Positions 12,451 to 25,791 are shown, numbered from the stretch's first letter. The stretch: DNA of 64,000 nucleotides from Aristolochia californica (GCA_029961685.1 JARWKL010000008.1:40688821-40752820); one strand, 5' to 3'. Translations and numbers: made by a program. Notes: generated by a model not told the origin, from the letters alone.

Positions 12451-13202
12451 GGAGAGGGAAAACCTGTTGACTTTTCTTGGACTCGCTGCTGTTAATGTGG
12501 AATTCTACGTTACACTTACATGGAGTAATATCTTTCCATCCAGCGACTTCTAGATTATTCATTAATGCAGGCAATGAATTTTTCTATCATATGCTCCATT
12601 CAGGAAGCTCCTACTTCCGCTCTCCGTTGCTTTAGGATTGTCACCATTGTTCAAGTTACGCTAGCGTAATTTTAGCCTAGTTGCAAATTTTCTACATGAA
12701 ATTTATGTCATATGGTTGTAACGACCCTTGAATGATATTTATCAGCTGAATCAACTGACTAGACTGTTCCTTAGCTTGTCATGAAACTCGTGTCGCGACA
12801 GGCTTCTCTCTCGCAATTTAGAACTCCGTACCACGCTCCGTTGCTATCATATGAAAAAGCTTATTGCTGCTGTTATGGGCTGGTGAATGGTCTAGTGTTT
12901 CTGGTACCAGATACCATTCCTGCAAACCTGGGGAAAGATTGATCAGGTCACTGGACCCGATTACCAGGAGTCTTTACTATGTAACTCAGTTTTCAGATAG
13001 ATCAATGCGATTGATCCACTGGGATTCGCCTTTGAATTTAGATAATAACTCAGATTCTTTTCCTGCGACAGTGAGCCATTTGTAGGAATGACCTTACAGT
13101 TATCTAACAAAAAGAGGTACAAAACGAGAGAGGTTCCTTGAGCATCTTTGTACAGGAAAAGAACCAGGCAGTCCGAAGAGCAAAGAACCGTTTGCATTAT
13201 CT

Positions 13203-16200
13203 TCACCCTTTTGCCATGTTTTCTCTCCTGCTTTCTGCGAGTGGTTTCAGCTGTGCTGTCGAGTCGGCAGAGAAAAAGTCAGTCTGAAGCAAACAGTCCA
13301 CTGGAATGGCATCTGTGAGTGTTTTGAAAGCAAACTCAAGGCAGGGGTCTGGCCATGAATCCCCAAAAGGAGAGATCACCGGAGAACTTGGCTTCTCACT
13401 GACTGGTTTGCTGGGTTCAGATTTTGTAACAGATCCAGTTTCTGCATTATTTCTGGACCCAAAAGCCTTTTCGTCAGTAGGGTTTTCACCTACATGAGAT
13501 TTAAGCTGGTTGAGCTCCTCGGATCCGCAAGGGGCTGGGTTACTAGCAGTGAAGTCTCTTGGTAGAGAAAAGTATGTCTTTTTTGCTAGTTTAGCTTGAC
13601 GACGAGCATGCGCAGGATCTGCAGAATCTGGAATCACTTCTGGGTCCATTCCGGCTAACCGTTTAGATACACGTCGAGGCAAATCAGTTGTTGTCCGAGC
13701 TTTTGTTTTCCTTCGAGTGAATCTGGTGGTTTCTGTTTTGCATCTCAGCTCTCGATTCTCTGGTGGTTGATTATCTTTTTGTTCTGGCCAAACCTGTTCC
13801 TCTTTCTGATTCCTCTTTTCCACTTGTTGGACCTTGTTCTCCAGTCGCTTGATTTCATCCAACTGCAGAGCTATGGAATGGTCAGATGAATTCTTATTTG
13901 CTCTGAGCACTGGGTCTGCATTCTCCTTTGGTATCTTGTCCTCTAATTCCATCAATGCAGTATCCTCTATTTTGATAACATTTTCTGCTCCAAGAGATGC
14001 TCCATTCTTGGTTTGTTTTTCATCATCAAACACTTTTGCCTCTCCATTCAGTCCATCACTCATTAGCTTATTATCAACTGAAATCTTCTGTTCTTCCGAT
14101 TCAGAAGACTTCTTCACAGAGGGATTGTCCTTCATAGGGATGTAACTTATTGGGGCTACTATAAGAGGTTCAGCTGAATGAATCCCATCACCTGCAACGG
14201 CATGCTGGTTCAAGTTAGATGTTGAGGCAGAGTGCTCTTTGCAACCACTAATATGTGCCAGAGAATCCCCGGAAAAGAAAAATAGATGATCTCTATCTTG
14301 TAAAACAAAAAATAGGAAAACTAAGAACTTTACTTAGATTCAAAGGGTTGGCAAAGAGACAGCGTCTGGCATTGGAACCTCCGGTTTTTGATCTTTTAGA
14401 TTTTGCCAGTGAAAGCTGAAAGATAAAAAGCAAATCATCGGCCATCAGGTCTATTATCCTTTAAGAAAAGTTCAACTATTGATACAACCTGGTTTTTCAA
14501 TAATAAATCATTTGGTAGGATGATAATGTTAAATGTTGCAACGCCAGAAAAATCTGAGAGAGAGAGAGTAACGAAAGTACTAAGACTTACACAAAATGCA
14601 TAATCGACCGAGCTTACTGGTACAGAAACATAGTTTTCAAGTTCATCACCTTCGGCACACTGAACTGGAGTGTTTTTGGAATTGTATATACATCCATTGG
14701 CAGGATCTGAACATAACTGCAGCAACAGAAACAAGAATGCGTGAGATTGTCAAGCATTGGAACTATACTTGGAGGCTCAGCAAACACTAGCAGTAAACCA
14801 AATTGAATGTATGACTTGAACCCAACTTAAAATGGGAAGTAAGAAGCAAGTCAAACATAACTATCCTAGTTAACTGAAACTAGCATTGCCCGCTAAAATA
14901 GACCGAGAAAACTACAGCAGCAGTAGAACACCCATGAGAAAGAAAAACTGGGTTTGGTAATGGCGAGTTTACAGAAAGTATCACATTCCTCTTTTGTCTA
15001 CCATGATATCTGCTAATATAGACTCCCTTAATTTGTGAAGGAGGCAGTTAAAGTGGAAGTCTGAAGAATAAAAATATAGTTGCTAAATCGAAATTTTGAA
15101 GAACCATCAAGGCATTAGAGTTCTTATAAAGCGACAACGAGAAACAAAAATAATAGACAAGAAAATGAAACATAGGGTGAAAAGCAGACATTCTCCATTG
15201 ACAGTGCATTTATGCTCCTCTTTCGTTTGCGTGATTTACTGCCCATTGGTCCAGCTTGGATATAATCTATGACTTTGGCCTTTGAATAGAACTTGCAACC
15301 ACTTAATGGATCAATGTAACACTACAAAAAGCAAAAGTACACAAGATCAGTTTCCTTGAAATCATAAATCTTAAACCTATAAGAAGCCGATCCCAGGAAA
15401 TCTGTCTTCTATGGCACCAGCAATCTCTTTTGTGCTCCTATCTACAAAATATCAGTCTTCCTGGAACTCTCATAATTATTGTAATCTGTATTCTTTCTTC
15501 ATTATGTACATACTGCAATATGCGTTCAATGTGAGTGTATGATGGGAGAGAGAACTGCAGGAATTAGGTAACAGCTTCAGGAATTCTGAAGATAAACAGT
15601 GTTTGAAGCAGTAGGACAGTGAGAAACAAATTTCGTGGACTGTATTGACTAGAAGAAAGTTACGAGTTATATTAGCATAAAGATTTGGTGAATTACAAAG
15701 CATAAGTGGTAAGTTTTGTCCTGTGGAAAATTAGAGTTCATATGTAACTAGTGACATGGCTAATAATGAACAGATTTCTGTAATTTTGGTACCTTGTACC
15801 GCATTCCAGCACTCAGACCTCCCTTTCGAGTCCTGATCTCTATTGTCCACCCTGGGGGTAGCCACATGGGCAAATCTTCTGATTTCTCTACAATCTGGTT
15901 AAAGTGACACATAAGTAATTTAAATTAAATGCAAATCAAGATACGTAGAAGATAAAGAATACCATACTTACTGCTAGTTTGTCTAGTGCTAGGCTTTCAT
16001 TAGTTGCATTCAGGCCCTTGGATGTTTTTACGGATTCAACAACATCCTTTCCAAATTTTCTGGATTCTAGGTAGCGAAAGATCTCATTCTTGGACCGAAA
16101 CTGGCGTTTAATCTCTGGACTGGTGTAATACTGAAAAAACACAGATCATACAAGTGTAAGCATTTACAAGTCAATAACACGAAACTTTCAATGAGGAGTT

Positions 16201-18146
16201 CCACTGATAAATCACTTACAAAGTTTGAAGAAGTTGTGCGTAAAAGACCTTTTGATAGCCAGAAACAATTTATGTACTTGTTCATAATCTAAAAGAAATA
16301 AATGCAAAAAAAAAAAAAAAAGATCCTTAATTACTATAGAAGCCACTGTTTTCATTTAAGAGTTGGGGGATGAGTGTACAAAAAATATTTAGGACTCATA
16401 ATCAGTACGAGTTTATGCACACTCGCACATGGGAAGAGAAATATGAGTTTTTTCACTTATGAATAGAATCAGGAAAGCAAAAATTCCTGAATGGGTAATA
16501 GCGAACATGTCATGATTCCTCTTTTATAGGAAACTCCACATCTCACTAATTTGTCTCTTTTCCTATTCCCATATCATTGACCATCGACATTTACACCTTC
16601 AAAGCAAGTTTGGGTTGGGTTTTTGCTACCCCAGCCTGTGACCCTGTCCTGTGAGAGGATTTATTTTTCAACTGTGTCCCTATCCCTGTCCAGTGATTTT
16701 GCCCCGCAAACCCAGCACCACCCTGCCCTTCAAAACTGTACATCATTCTGAAAGGCTGAAGGGGGTATAAACTTCACTCCCTGTGAGGCAGGGACAACAT
16801 TCTGAATGTCCATACCGCAACATGAATGCCGCATGGTCCCTGCATTTAGCAGGATAGGACAAGCTGGTTCCCTGTGAAACCCGCCCTGCTGCCATCTTTA
16901 TTTATACATACATATAACAAGAAGAAAAATCTACATAAATAAGGAAATAATAATAAAACTTCCTTTTTTTTTCTTGTGTGCTTTTTCATAGAATGATGTA
17001 GAAATAGCGGTATTATTGAAGACACCACACTTCAAAAAAGGCATAAGGGTGCACCTTCAAAAGGAATGTCAAACTATGGTCATTTGAAAATCTGACCCAT
17101 TTTGCCGCGTGTCCACAACTACATTAATCTCGGACAGTTCCAAAATAAAGAAGCACCAATATAAATCAACACGTGCCAAACATTTAAAAAACAGTTAAAT
17201 TCTGTGATAAAGATGTTGAGAAACTATACACTAGACTACAAAGAGCACACCACATTAAGAACCAGACCGTTATTATAATGTCGTTAGCTGATCATGGCAC
17301 CAGCAGTTGTAGTCAATGCAGCCACCTAACACACAATTAGTTTATCGACACATTCTGATTCCAAACAAAGCTCTAAAGAATAGCCGCCTCAGTTATACAA
17401 CAGGCAAGAACCTTCCAGAAATAAATCCTCCCATGTCTAAGGAAGCAATTGGGAAACTTAACTGATAACCGAAAGTCGAATCAGAAATATACGTGAACTA
17501 ACAAGTCAATTCTCAGTTCTTTCAAGCTTTCACTTTGCCCACAAGTTCATCATATATATCCATTTGAGCATCTCAGTCTGCAGTTGTCAAGTTAATATGC
17601 ACAACCATTTCAGTCTAACAGATCTCTTACAGAAGCCACGTTTAGTAAGGCAAAAGGAGCTGAAGTCATAGTTCTTTCACTAAGTCTGGCAAAAATTAAC
17701 ACTAAACATTCACTTCCTTTTTCTTTTTTGATTAATTTGGGGCTGAGCGCAGGTAAGGTCACCCGGAGCTAATATGCAGGGAACCCAAAATCTCATCTTT
17801 TCTTCACTCATTGAATCAAACAAATATGAAAACTCCAACAAATATAAAGCACATATTAGATGAAAAAACTCGGATCATCCCATCCGATCCACTTCTGTGA
17901 CCCCAATTTCCCATCAAGTCTGACTAAGAAGTCTAAACAAAAAAGGATTTTTAAGCTCCTCATACCGAAAATTACGAATTGGGGAAGAAACTGAAACTTC
18001 CAAAGAAACAACAAATGAGAAAATGGTAAAAAAACGAAGCAGAAGAATACCCGATCTACGCCACCAGCTCTGGTTCCCGTCTTCCTCGTCCGCACCTCCA
18101 TACTCCATCCAGCCGGCAGCCATTCCGGCGTTTTCTCAGCCGCCAT
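13203..18146 (-). CDS. MBD13: Methyl-CpG-binding-domain protein (MBD13-like)
   Basis: Nuclear chromatin protein with tandem MBD folds. Seven exons on the minus strand: 18146-18051, 16130-15972, 15894-15793, 15321-15190, 14716-14591, 14415-14334 and 14191-13203, about 561 residues. First MBD (about residues 8-60): PEWLPAGWSMEVRTRKTG, then FRSKNEIFRYLE. Second MBD (about 95-142): MWLPPGWTIEIRTRKGG, then CYIDPLSGCKFYSKAKVIDY, followed by a basic SRKRKRS stretch that could be a nuclear signal. The C-terminal exon has an acidic/coiled middle, a PRRVSKRLAGMDPE motif and an ISPFGDSWPDPCLEFAFKTL block, which are typical of the plant MBD13-type tail. The exon 6/7 join uses donor CTAA-GTAAAG and acceptor GTTGCAG because this keeps phase. 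The exon 4 end has a non-consensus GTCTGC donor and may be off by a base. Intron 1 is 1.9 kb. Assignment to the MBD13 group rests on domain order; DNA methyl-binding ability is not shown. Confidence 0.85.
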
Positions 18147-18620
18147 TTCCACCCAATTCAGAGCTTCTTCCACCCACAATACTTCTCTCCGAGGCGATTC
18201 TTCCCACTTGTGCTAATACAGAGAGCTCCTTCGCCACCACCCCAAGTCCTTAAATAGATTAAACCAGGAGGACGGTAAAAATTATCGTGCCTTTATGACA
18301 TTTTCCGCATCCGTACAGGCAAATTTCAGAAACGTGTCGGAAAGCTTAGTTTGTTTTTTAATAAATTCTCCTCTCTCTCTCTCTCTCTCTCTGGAGCGCG
18401 CGCACGCACAGTCAGTCTACAGAGATAGAGAGAGAGAGAGAAGGAAAAGGAAAAACGAGCCGTTGGATGGTCAGTGGAGGTGCCTTTTTTTTCTGGGGTG
18501 GAATTGTCATTCGTCTCTGTACTTCTGTTTTTCTGTTAGTTACTGTTACTGGAACGAGCGCACGAGCTGCTCGCGGAACGACGATTCTTTGCTTCTTCTG
18601 TGTCATTGATTAATGGCTCT
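18147..18620 (-). promoter_or_regulatory. MBD gene upstream region with CT/GA microsatellites
   Basis: Upstream of the MBD start codon. Contains (CT)n at about 18370-18392 and (GA)n at about 18421-18440, a self-complementary pair about 30 bp apart, common in plant leaders and core promoters. No clear TATA box was found. Confidence 0.4.
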
Positions 18621-19550
18621 CTCACCGAATTCTCACTGTAGCAATCCCACAAGTCTCGCGTTACAGTTTCTTCAATAAATTTCTTTTTTTTTATTGTTTT
18701 TCAAAATTCTTCCATCTTCTTCCTGATTATATTAAAATATTTTTATGATATAATTCATATAATACCTATATGGGCAAATATGTGACATGATGACCTCAAT
18801 ATCTTGAATTAAGTCTCTAATCAAAATGGAAGCCTCTAAATAGCACATGAGAGACATTTTTTAAGTAGAATTTGGAACCAAGAAATAAGTTAAATGACTA
18901 ATAGTTTGTCTACCATGCAACTTGTAACATTGAAATAGATTAATTAATTTAATTACTTAAGATTTGATTTGGGTATCAAAAATTGAATGAGATGGGATCT
19001 TGTGGAGTGTACTTGAAAATTGGACCCCATTATGTACAAGTCTAGGGTTTTATTTGGACCATGCAATCTAAAAGATCGAAATTCAAGTTCAATGGATAGA
19101 TCACCTTAGACCCCCCCAATGGTACAACTATGGTGGTGTAATTTAAAGTTAAGCTCAGGTTTTTTCTCATAATTAAAAAGAAATGGTAGAAAAAAAAATT
19201 CACTACCAAACATAAATGGCATCAACAAATATGTAAAATAATTAAAATAATAATTAAAATTAAAATTTTATATATATTTTTAAATCTATGTCCCTTTATA
19301 TTATGTAGTCAAAATTAAAACAATTTCTAGAAATTTTATTTTCAATTTTCAATTAGAAAATATTTTTTTTTATAAATTGTCCATAAATTAGAGTAAAAAT
19401 CCCATGATTAGTTCCATTATTTAAAGGGATATATATTTTTTAAAAATATATAAAATATTTTAAATGTCATTATTTTTATTTTTTGGTTGGAAGTCTGCGG
19501 TTAGAACTTTGAAGAGAAAAGTAAATGTGTACCAAACCCGGGTTCCGGTT
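18621..19550. other. AT-rich intergenic DNA
   Basis: Very AT-rich between 18690 and 19490, with no open frame or RNA gene recognised. It separates the divergent MBD and A/B-barrel genes. Confidence 0.6.
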
Positions 19551-20302
19551 CAGTAAATGTCTGCGTCACTGAACCGCGAAGGACGAAGTACAGGTTACTA
19601 CCAGTCTACCACCTTGCTGGTGAGTGGCGAGGTGCCTTCTCCTTCCCGCTCGTTCAGAAAAAATCCTTTCTTTTCCTGTCCAGCCGTTTTTCCCACCCCC
19701 TCTTCTCTCAAGATTTTCCTTTCAAAGCGCCTGGAGAATGGTGACGAGAACAAAAAAGAACCGGCGAGCCTGCAGAAACCTTCTTTTCCCCGTTAATGAA
19801 CTTGCTCTGTTTCCTATATAATTTCTGTTTTTTTATTTTATTTTCTTTTCTGGCTTGACAATGCCAGTTCATTCCCTGAACTGGGTTCCCCATGAAAGCC
19901 TGGTGTCCGCCCTATGTATTTCTCCCAAGGGATTTGGTTGCTGGTTATCTCATTCGCGGCTTGCATGTTCCTTGCGGAAAGTACCTGGCCGTGGTGGGTT
20001 TATTATTGCTTAATGTCATTTTTTATTGTTTTTAATTTTTTTTTTAAAGCTGTTTTTGGCTGACTTGACAGAGTTTGGGTTAAGGGGAGAGTTCCACTTG
20101 AAGTCTCCTTGTTGCAGTCTCCGTAAACGATCTTTATTAGTCCTCGACGAGCGAGGTTCTTTTGGTGAGTTCACTTTTTGTGTGGATTTTAGTTATGGGT
20201 TTTTAATTTTTAGTTCGTTGCTTTGGGTCCAAAGAGCAGCGCATTTCGGTTAATGCCTGGAGTTATCGCTTGATCTTTGTATCTTTGTTTGTTGAAGGAG
20301 AA
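19551..20302 (+). other. Probable leader and promoter of the A/B-barrel gene
   Basis: G+C content rises sharply at 19535 and the stretch to 20300 contains pyrimidine-rich tracts and short plus-strand frames without a domain. It probably holds the promoter and untranslated leader of the gene that begins at about 20303. No convincing TATA box was assigned. Confidence 0.35.
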
Positions 20303-23300
20303 ATGATGGAGCACTTTTTGTGGCCAAGTGGTCGTAAACTGATATTGCCTGCTGTTCGGGCACAGAACTCTGGTGTGGAGGCAATGCCAACAGATTCCAA
20401 CAGAAAAAAAGGTGTTCTTTATTCTCTTCAGGGGCGCTTTAATTTGTGTACTGAAGAACACCGAATTTTGGTTTGTGTAATCGCGTAGGAAAGGTTTTTC
20501 TTAATCAGAGACGTAAATAACAAATGAGTTTTTTCTATTTATGATTTTCATTTCTACTTTTTTTCGCATCTTGAATGCTGAAATGCCTGATGTGCAGAAT
20601 CCGTCAATTGTCTAATGCATTAGTTCGTTACAGCTTCTTTAAATGCTTCTCCTTTACTGTTTATGCTGTTATTTTTTGTTTTGGCTTTACCCGTGATTTC
20701 TTTTTGTAATGTTATAGTGTTTCTTTTCGATTGAACACTAACAGTGGAGTATATTTTTAATTTGATGGCTTGTCTACCAAACTATTCGCATACTATGCCT
20801 TTTTTTTTAGCGAGTACTCTTGTATGAATGGAGTCTTCCTATGGTTGATGGACTTAACAATTTGTTTTGTGGTTTCTGACTGAACCTTGGGACTCACTGG
20901 TAAGCTTGGCATGTGGGAAGCTGTTGAATTCTTGTTCTAGCTGGAGTCAGCACTGAGATACTCTGCATTCCCTAATTTTCATGTCTTCTTTAGCCATTGA
21001 GATCAGATATTTGGCTCGTTTTTTGTGGTTGTAATCTGTTACACTACTTTGCTTCAGAAAGAAATAAATACAAAGGATCATATTTGCATCTATTGTATGG
21101 CAGAGTAATATCAACTTGCTTTGGTTTGTCTCAAGTGCAAAAAGAATAAATTTTTGAGTCATTCTTGTTGTTCTGTGAGTGAAAGATTGTGTTTTGTTTA
21201 GTATCTAGTTCTGTTGTAATCTTCGTACTTCTTATCTGTTTATTCTGAACTATTTATGACATGGATATCTGCCTAATTTTTGTCCAAAAGGCATTAGATC
21301 AAAGTAGACTATATTCATTACTTGAATTGTAATTTTTTATGCTTCATGAATATCTTTAAAGTATCCCTACTTCTTACTAGTGAGATAAGAAGCATTACCA
21401 CTTTTTATTGCAGGAATGTGGCAGACCACATTTTCCTTTTGAAAGCAAAACAAGACTTGGTAGAGTATGAAGAGAAAGAAATGCTAGATTATCTTTATAC
21501 ATTCCAGTATCATATGAAATGAATTGTTGCAATCTCATTAGGTGAGGGGCTAGTTTTTTGTTTGGATGTCCATTTTTTATTCTTTGCTCCTAATATATCT
21601 TTTTTATGTTTGTACACTCTGTCTTACACTTGCATGCTTAATCTCGTCCTTCAGTTTGGAAACTCTGATACTGTGATACATATGTCCTGCTAATGAATAA
21701 ACTGGATGAAACAGGGAAAGAAAAGAAAAACACTACACCGGTCACTGTTCTCTTGGTTATTTATCCTCTATTTTTTTCTAGTGGTTTGTTTCTTAAATTA
21801 TTTCTTACTTTTGTATGAGACCTTCAATATTTTATGTTCATGTCCAGCATGCATGTGCTTTTGTCTAACTTGGCTTGGTTGCGTGCTTCTGATCCCTCTA
21901 TCTTTCTCTCTCTAAAGAACGAAAGAGCTAATAATTGTATTCTTAGACATTTCCAAAAAATTGCAAGTATTATAAAGGAGACAGGTATAACATAGAGGCT
22001 TCTGTTTTTCTTTTTGTTCATAGATAATAGATTTTCTTTCAGTACAGTAGTAAACAACATGTATCATTACATTTTCTGATTTAGAGAGTTTTATAGGGTT
22101 CCAGTAATATAGATGCCACATCCGCATATGCAGGCCAAATAGCTGAAAAGAACAGCAAAGGTTTCACACATGCAGTTTTTATGCGTTTCCAAAGAAAAGA
22201 AGACCTTGCAAGGTTCTATGACAATTCCTTCTCTGGAGTTCTCAAGGAGCATGTGATGCCTTATTGCCATGTATGCTCTACAAGTAAACACCAAAACTCT
22301 ATTTACTATTTTTAGCTTTTATGTTGACAAATTATAATGTTCCATTGACTCTAGTTGTTGAGATTTTCCTTTATTTTTTTATTCTGTGTAGGGATTAATT
22401 GCTGTGTATTTTGAAGCTGAAGTGGAAGATGACATTCTTTCCATATTTCGCAGGGGCGAGGTTAGGCAAATATCTTTTTAAGCCCATCAGGGTTTCATTT
22501 TGGTTTAAACAAAACAGTATGAAATGTGTTTCATTTGTTTAATTTTTCTGTTTTTTCTTTTCCAATCTTCTGAACTGAATAGAGCATTCAGAAAATACCT
22601 GGTGCATTATTTTTAATGGCATTGAGTTTGTCTTTCAAGGATGAGGATTAAACTCAATTCAAGGATGAGGGTTGAAGCCTATATTGTCAATCCTTTTCAC
22701 GTTTCCAGACTGTTGTTTCTTCTCTTTGTTTGATAGCTATGGTTTATCTGTGACAGTTTTAACTCTGTGTATGCATTGCAAATTACTACAGGCTGAAGCC
22801 TTAGAAGACCATAGATGAACACTAAAGAAACTCACTCTTCACTGGTTCAAGTTAAATGAGTAACTGAAGTTAGATTGTCAAACAAACTCATGTTTTGCAG
22901 TGCTTTCCACTAAATTGGGCTTTGTATGTGAATGCTAAATCATATTTGAAAAAGAAATTGCATCTCTTTCTCAATTTTAGGTTGCATTACTTGTCGTAAA
23001 CAGGATTTTAATTATGGTGTGGAGTTTATGCTTCTACTTCAAGTGGTTCAGAGTGAAATTGGTGAACATGTAGAAGATGCATTGGCTACACTTGCTAACC
23101 TTACGGTGGAATTTAGATCACTAATTGTGCAGGCTACACAAGGTGAGTTTGATTGTAAAAGCTGTGTTCTCTTATTACAAGATTAAATTTCTTGCACTGA
23201 ACATGAAGTGAATTTGAACACCCTTGTCTGGATCATCAAGAGAACTGAGAGTTTAGGGTCTTTTTCTTGCTCGTCCTTTCATTTATCTGATGTTATTTAA

Positions 23301-23972
23301 TGAAACAGTGGAAATACAAATTTTAACTTTTCAATAAGAATAAAATAGTTCATAAACTGCTATGTCTGAGTACATCTCATTGGTTGTATGTTGCAGGTCA
23401 GAATTTTAGCAATAAAGAATATACTCATGCTGTGGTGATTCGATTTCCATCATGTAAGTTCTGCTTCATATTTATGTTGTTATATGCCTAGAAATATTTA
23501 CAGCAAGTTCGAAGTCCAAATATTGGTCGTACTTAGTGAGGAGCCTTGGCACAAATGTGCTATGAAGTTTTTGGTTACTCTTTCTGATCTTATAATTTCG
23601 CGTTGTCTGGTTTTAAGATGATGTTTTTTTAATATGGTTAGTTGTTAGATTAGATGGGGTTGACTTGACAGGTATTTTCTATGCTTGTTCTAACATTTGA
23701 TTGCTTCATTTTTATGTATTGTCTACTTATGCAGTGGATGCCCTAGAGTTGTTCAGACGTAGCTCTGAATACAAGAATGTATGGCAAGCAAATTTCATAA
23801 CCTAGAACTTTTATGAAGTAAATTTTCTGATTTGATGCTTGTTGTCCTTCCAACCTCAGTTTTTTCCTGTCAAATTCAAATGCAGATATGGAGGTCAAAA
23901 TTCCAGCCACTGATGAAATCATCTCTTGAAGTTTATTTCCGTGTTGACCCTGTTGGCACTGACATTATGTAG
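20303..23972 (+). pseudogene. Stress-response A/B-barrel (DABB, UP3-like) gene with two lesions
   Basis: Plant proteins with dabb (stress-responsive alpha/beta barrel) domains, probably plastid-targeted as relatives are. Eight exons: about 20303-20411, 21414-21541, 22134-22270, 22392-22460, 23004-23142, 23397-23453, 23735-23778 and 23886-23972. They read ADHIFLLKAKQDL, EEKEMLDYLYTFQYHM, THAVFMRFQRKEDLARFYDN, GVLKEHVMPYCH, AEVEDDILSIFRRGE, FNYGVEFMLL, EYTHAVVIRFPS, LDALELFRRSSEYKN and SLEVYFRVDPVGTDIM. Introns 2-7 all fit phase with good GT-AG borders. Two defects: an in-frame TGA at 21520-21522, directly after the conserved FQYHM, where relatives have Gly; and a phase mismatch between exon 1, ending in a seven-A run at 20404-20410, and exon 2, consistent with loss of one A. 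A codon is also missing in the YDNSF-SGVL region. Likely a recent pseudogene; sequence error in the A run is the main alternative for the first lesion. Confidence 0.72.
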
Positions 23973-25521
23973 CATATCTTCATTGATCAGAAAGTTGGGC
24001 TTCTGGTTCGGTTGGACTAATTGTTAAGTGGAAAAGAAGTGTATGTAACAAAAAGAAGCACATTTTTTCAATCATGTGCTGGTAACTTGTTGAGAACATT
24101 TTGAAGAGTTGATGAATTAGCAAGAACAAGGTCTTTTGTAGTTCTTTGTGCATTGGATCATCAATAGATTCTTATATGATATATTTTTAAGGAAGCACGG
24201 CCTTAGTAGTTCTGTATTTGTAGTAACTCTTTTTGTCTAGGGTATGTATTATGCATGTCTTTTATGGATTTCAGTGTTTTTTAATTTTATTTTTCATTTC
24301 TGCTCTAAGGGTTGTGTAAGTGTCATATCGACATGTTCTCGTATTCTCTACACAGCTATGGGAATCTATATGACTTTGTAACATCTGTACATATTATCAG
24401 ATGCTTGGTTGTGCATCCATAACCACATGCATATCGGTTTATTTGCTTATCCAACTAGTTATTGTTTGAGATGCCCATTGCTTCTATACTGGGTTTTCTA
24501 TCTGTGCCTTATCCTTATCTTAAACTTGATTTTATTGTTGATCAAGTGTGTATTTTTTATCCTCTTGTACATCTGGAACATCTATGTATGCATGACCTGC
24601 TATGTTTTGACATGCACTTTTTCACAATTTTCATGCTGTTGTTTCCCACAGTTGTGGGTCAATAGGTTCGGTTCTTGTGGTATGCAATTCATCTTACTTG
24701 ACTAGAATTGACAACTCAGGAGGAAAAAAACAACATACAGTAGATTCTTATTATTTGGAGATTCTTGACTTTGTAACAGCCCAAGATCTATCAGATCTAT
24801 CAGTCCAGAGGCCCACATTCTGGTATAAACAAAGCATGGGATTGGAGGAATCTTTTTGTGTGGAAAGGAAGCATAATGACAAATAGTTAAGATTTGGCTC
24901 TTTCTACCCACTTTTCTCTTTGCAGTTGCTATCAATTATTATAATTTCAGAGAAAACTTATACAATTCAGCATCTGTTCCACTTAAGCCACTGTAGATAT
25001 TTGAAAGTGAAGAGGTTATGCTTGTTTTGTCATCTTTTAAACCTGAAGTTTATCTTTGAAAAACAAAGTCATCTGTTCTAGATGTCTGACTTTTTTTACA
25101 GACCTCTAATCCAGACTTTGACTGCGTTTAAACCAGGAAAACTCTGGTGGATCATTTTATAATGACTGCAGTATCATCTGTTCTGGATGTTTGACTTCTT
25201 CACAGACCTCTTGTCCGGAATCTCTAAACCCAAAAAACTCCGGTGGATCGTTGTATATTGACTGCAGTATCATGTATTTGATCTTCCCAGGAAATTTTCA
25301 GGAAAATTATCAATTTTTATTTAACAGCTCAATTCTGGATATGATACAGGTTTCTCAGCTTTCAATCAAGCTCTCTGATTCATATTCAGCAGGAGAAAAG
25401 GTAAACATATTTCTGCAACTTTTGTATACATCTGTGGGGGAAAAAAAAATCAGAAGAATACTATACCAGAACTCACTGGTACTATAGACTGCAAAATTCT
25501 GTATTTTCCAGTTCCAACTGA
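23973..25521. other. Intergenic region between the A/B-barrel gene and CLE
   Basis: 3' flank of the A/B-barrel gene with T-rich sequence. Short frames at 24409-24886 show no domain. It holds the 100-bp tandem repeat described separately. Confidence 0.55.
25071..25271. repeat. Two-copy tandem repeat of about 100 bp
   Basis: Units 25071-25175 and 25176-25271 each begin ATCTGTTCT(A/G)GATGT and end TGACTGCAGTATC. They share an inner CAGACCTCT and an ACTC(T/C)GGTGGATC word and differ by scattered substitutions and small indels. It lies 250 bp beyond the CLE stop codon. Confidence 0.85.
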
Positions 25522-25791
25522 TCAGTTGTGAAGCGGGTTCGGTCCTCCTGGCACCTTTCTCTTCGACTCCTCGAATCTCCAGTAGGCCTCGTTGTCTGCG
25601 GGGCCTGGTGTAGGACTTACTTTAGAGAAGCTCTGTGAAGATGGTGGAGGTAAGAAGTCTGTTTGCCAATTGAATTCTCTCTTTTTGCTTGTGATTCGCC
25701 TCCCAGATGCGCAATCGAAGAATTTGCCGCCGACCACGAGGATGATGAGCAGCAGAACCGTGAAAGGCAAAGTAGAAGCCTGAGTTTTCAT
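25522..25791 (-). CDS. CLE: CLE-family secreted signalling peptide precursor
   Basis: An 89-residue intronless preproprotein. It has an N-terminal signal peptide (hydrophobic core TVLLLIILVVGG, about residues 11-22), a variable middle rich in Ser, Pro, Lys and Arg, and the CLE dodecapeptide RKVPGGPNPLHN at the extreme C terminus (residues 78-89). Invariant CLE positions Arg1, Val3, Pro4, Gly6, Pro7, Pro9, His11 and Asn12 are present; Pro4 and Pro7 are the usual hydroxylation sites. It has Lys at position 2 and Gly at position 5, and is of the A-type (apoplastic, receptor-kinase ligand, for example CLV1/BAM-like) rather than the TDIF type, which begins with His. Basic residues just before the motif (ESKRK) fit proteolytic release. 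There is a TATTTAT tract about 75 bp upstream on the minus strand. Exact orthology among CLE9/10/25/26-like peptides was not determined. Confidence 0.9.
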   Translation of the reverse strand: MKTQASTLPFTVLLLIILVVGGKFFDCASGRRITSKKREFNWQTDFLPPPSSQSFSKVSPTPGPADNEAYWRFEESKRKVPGGPNPLHN

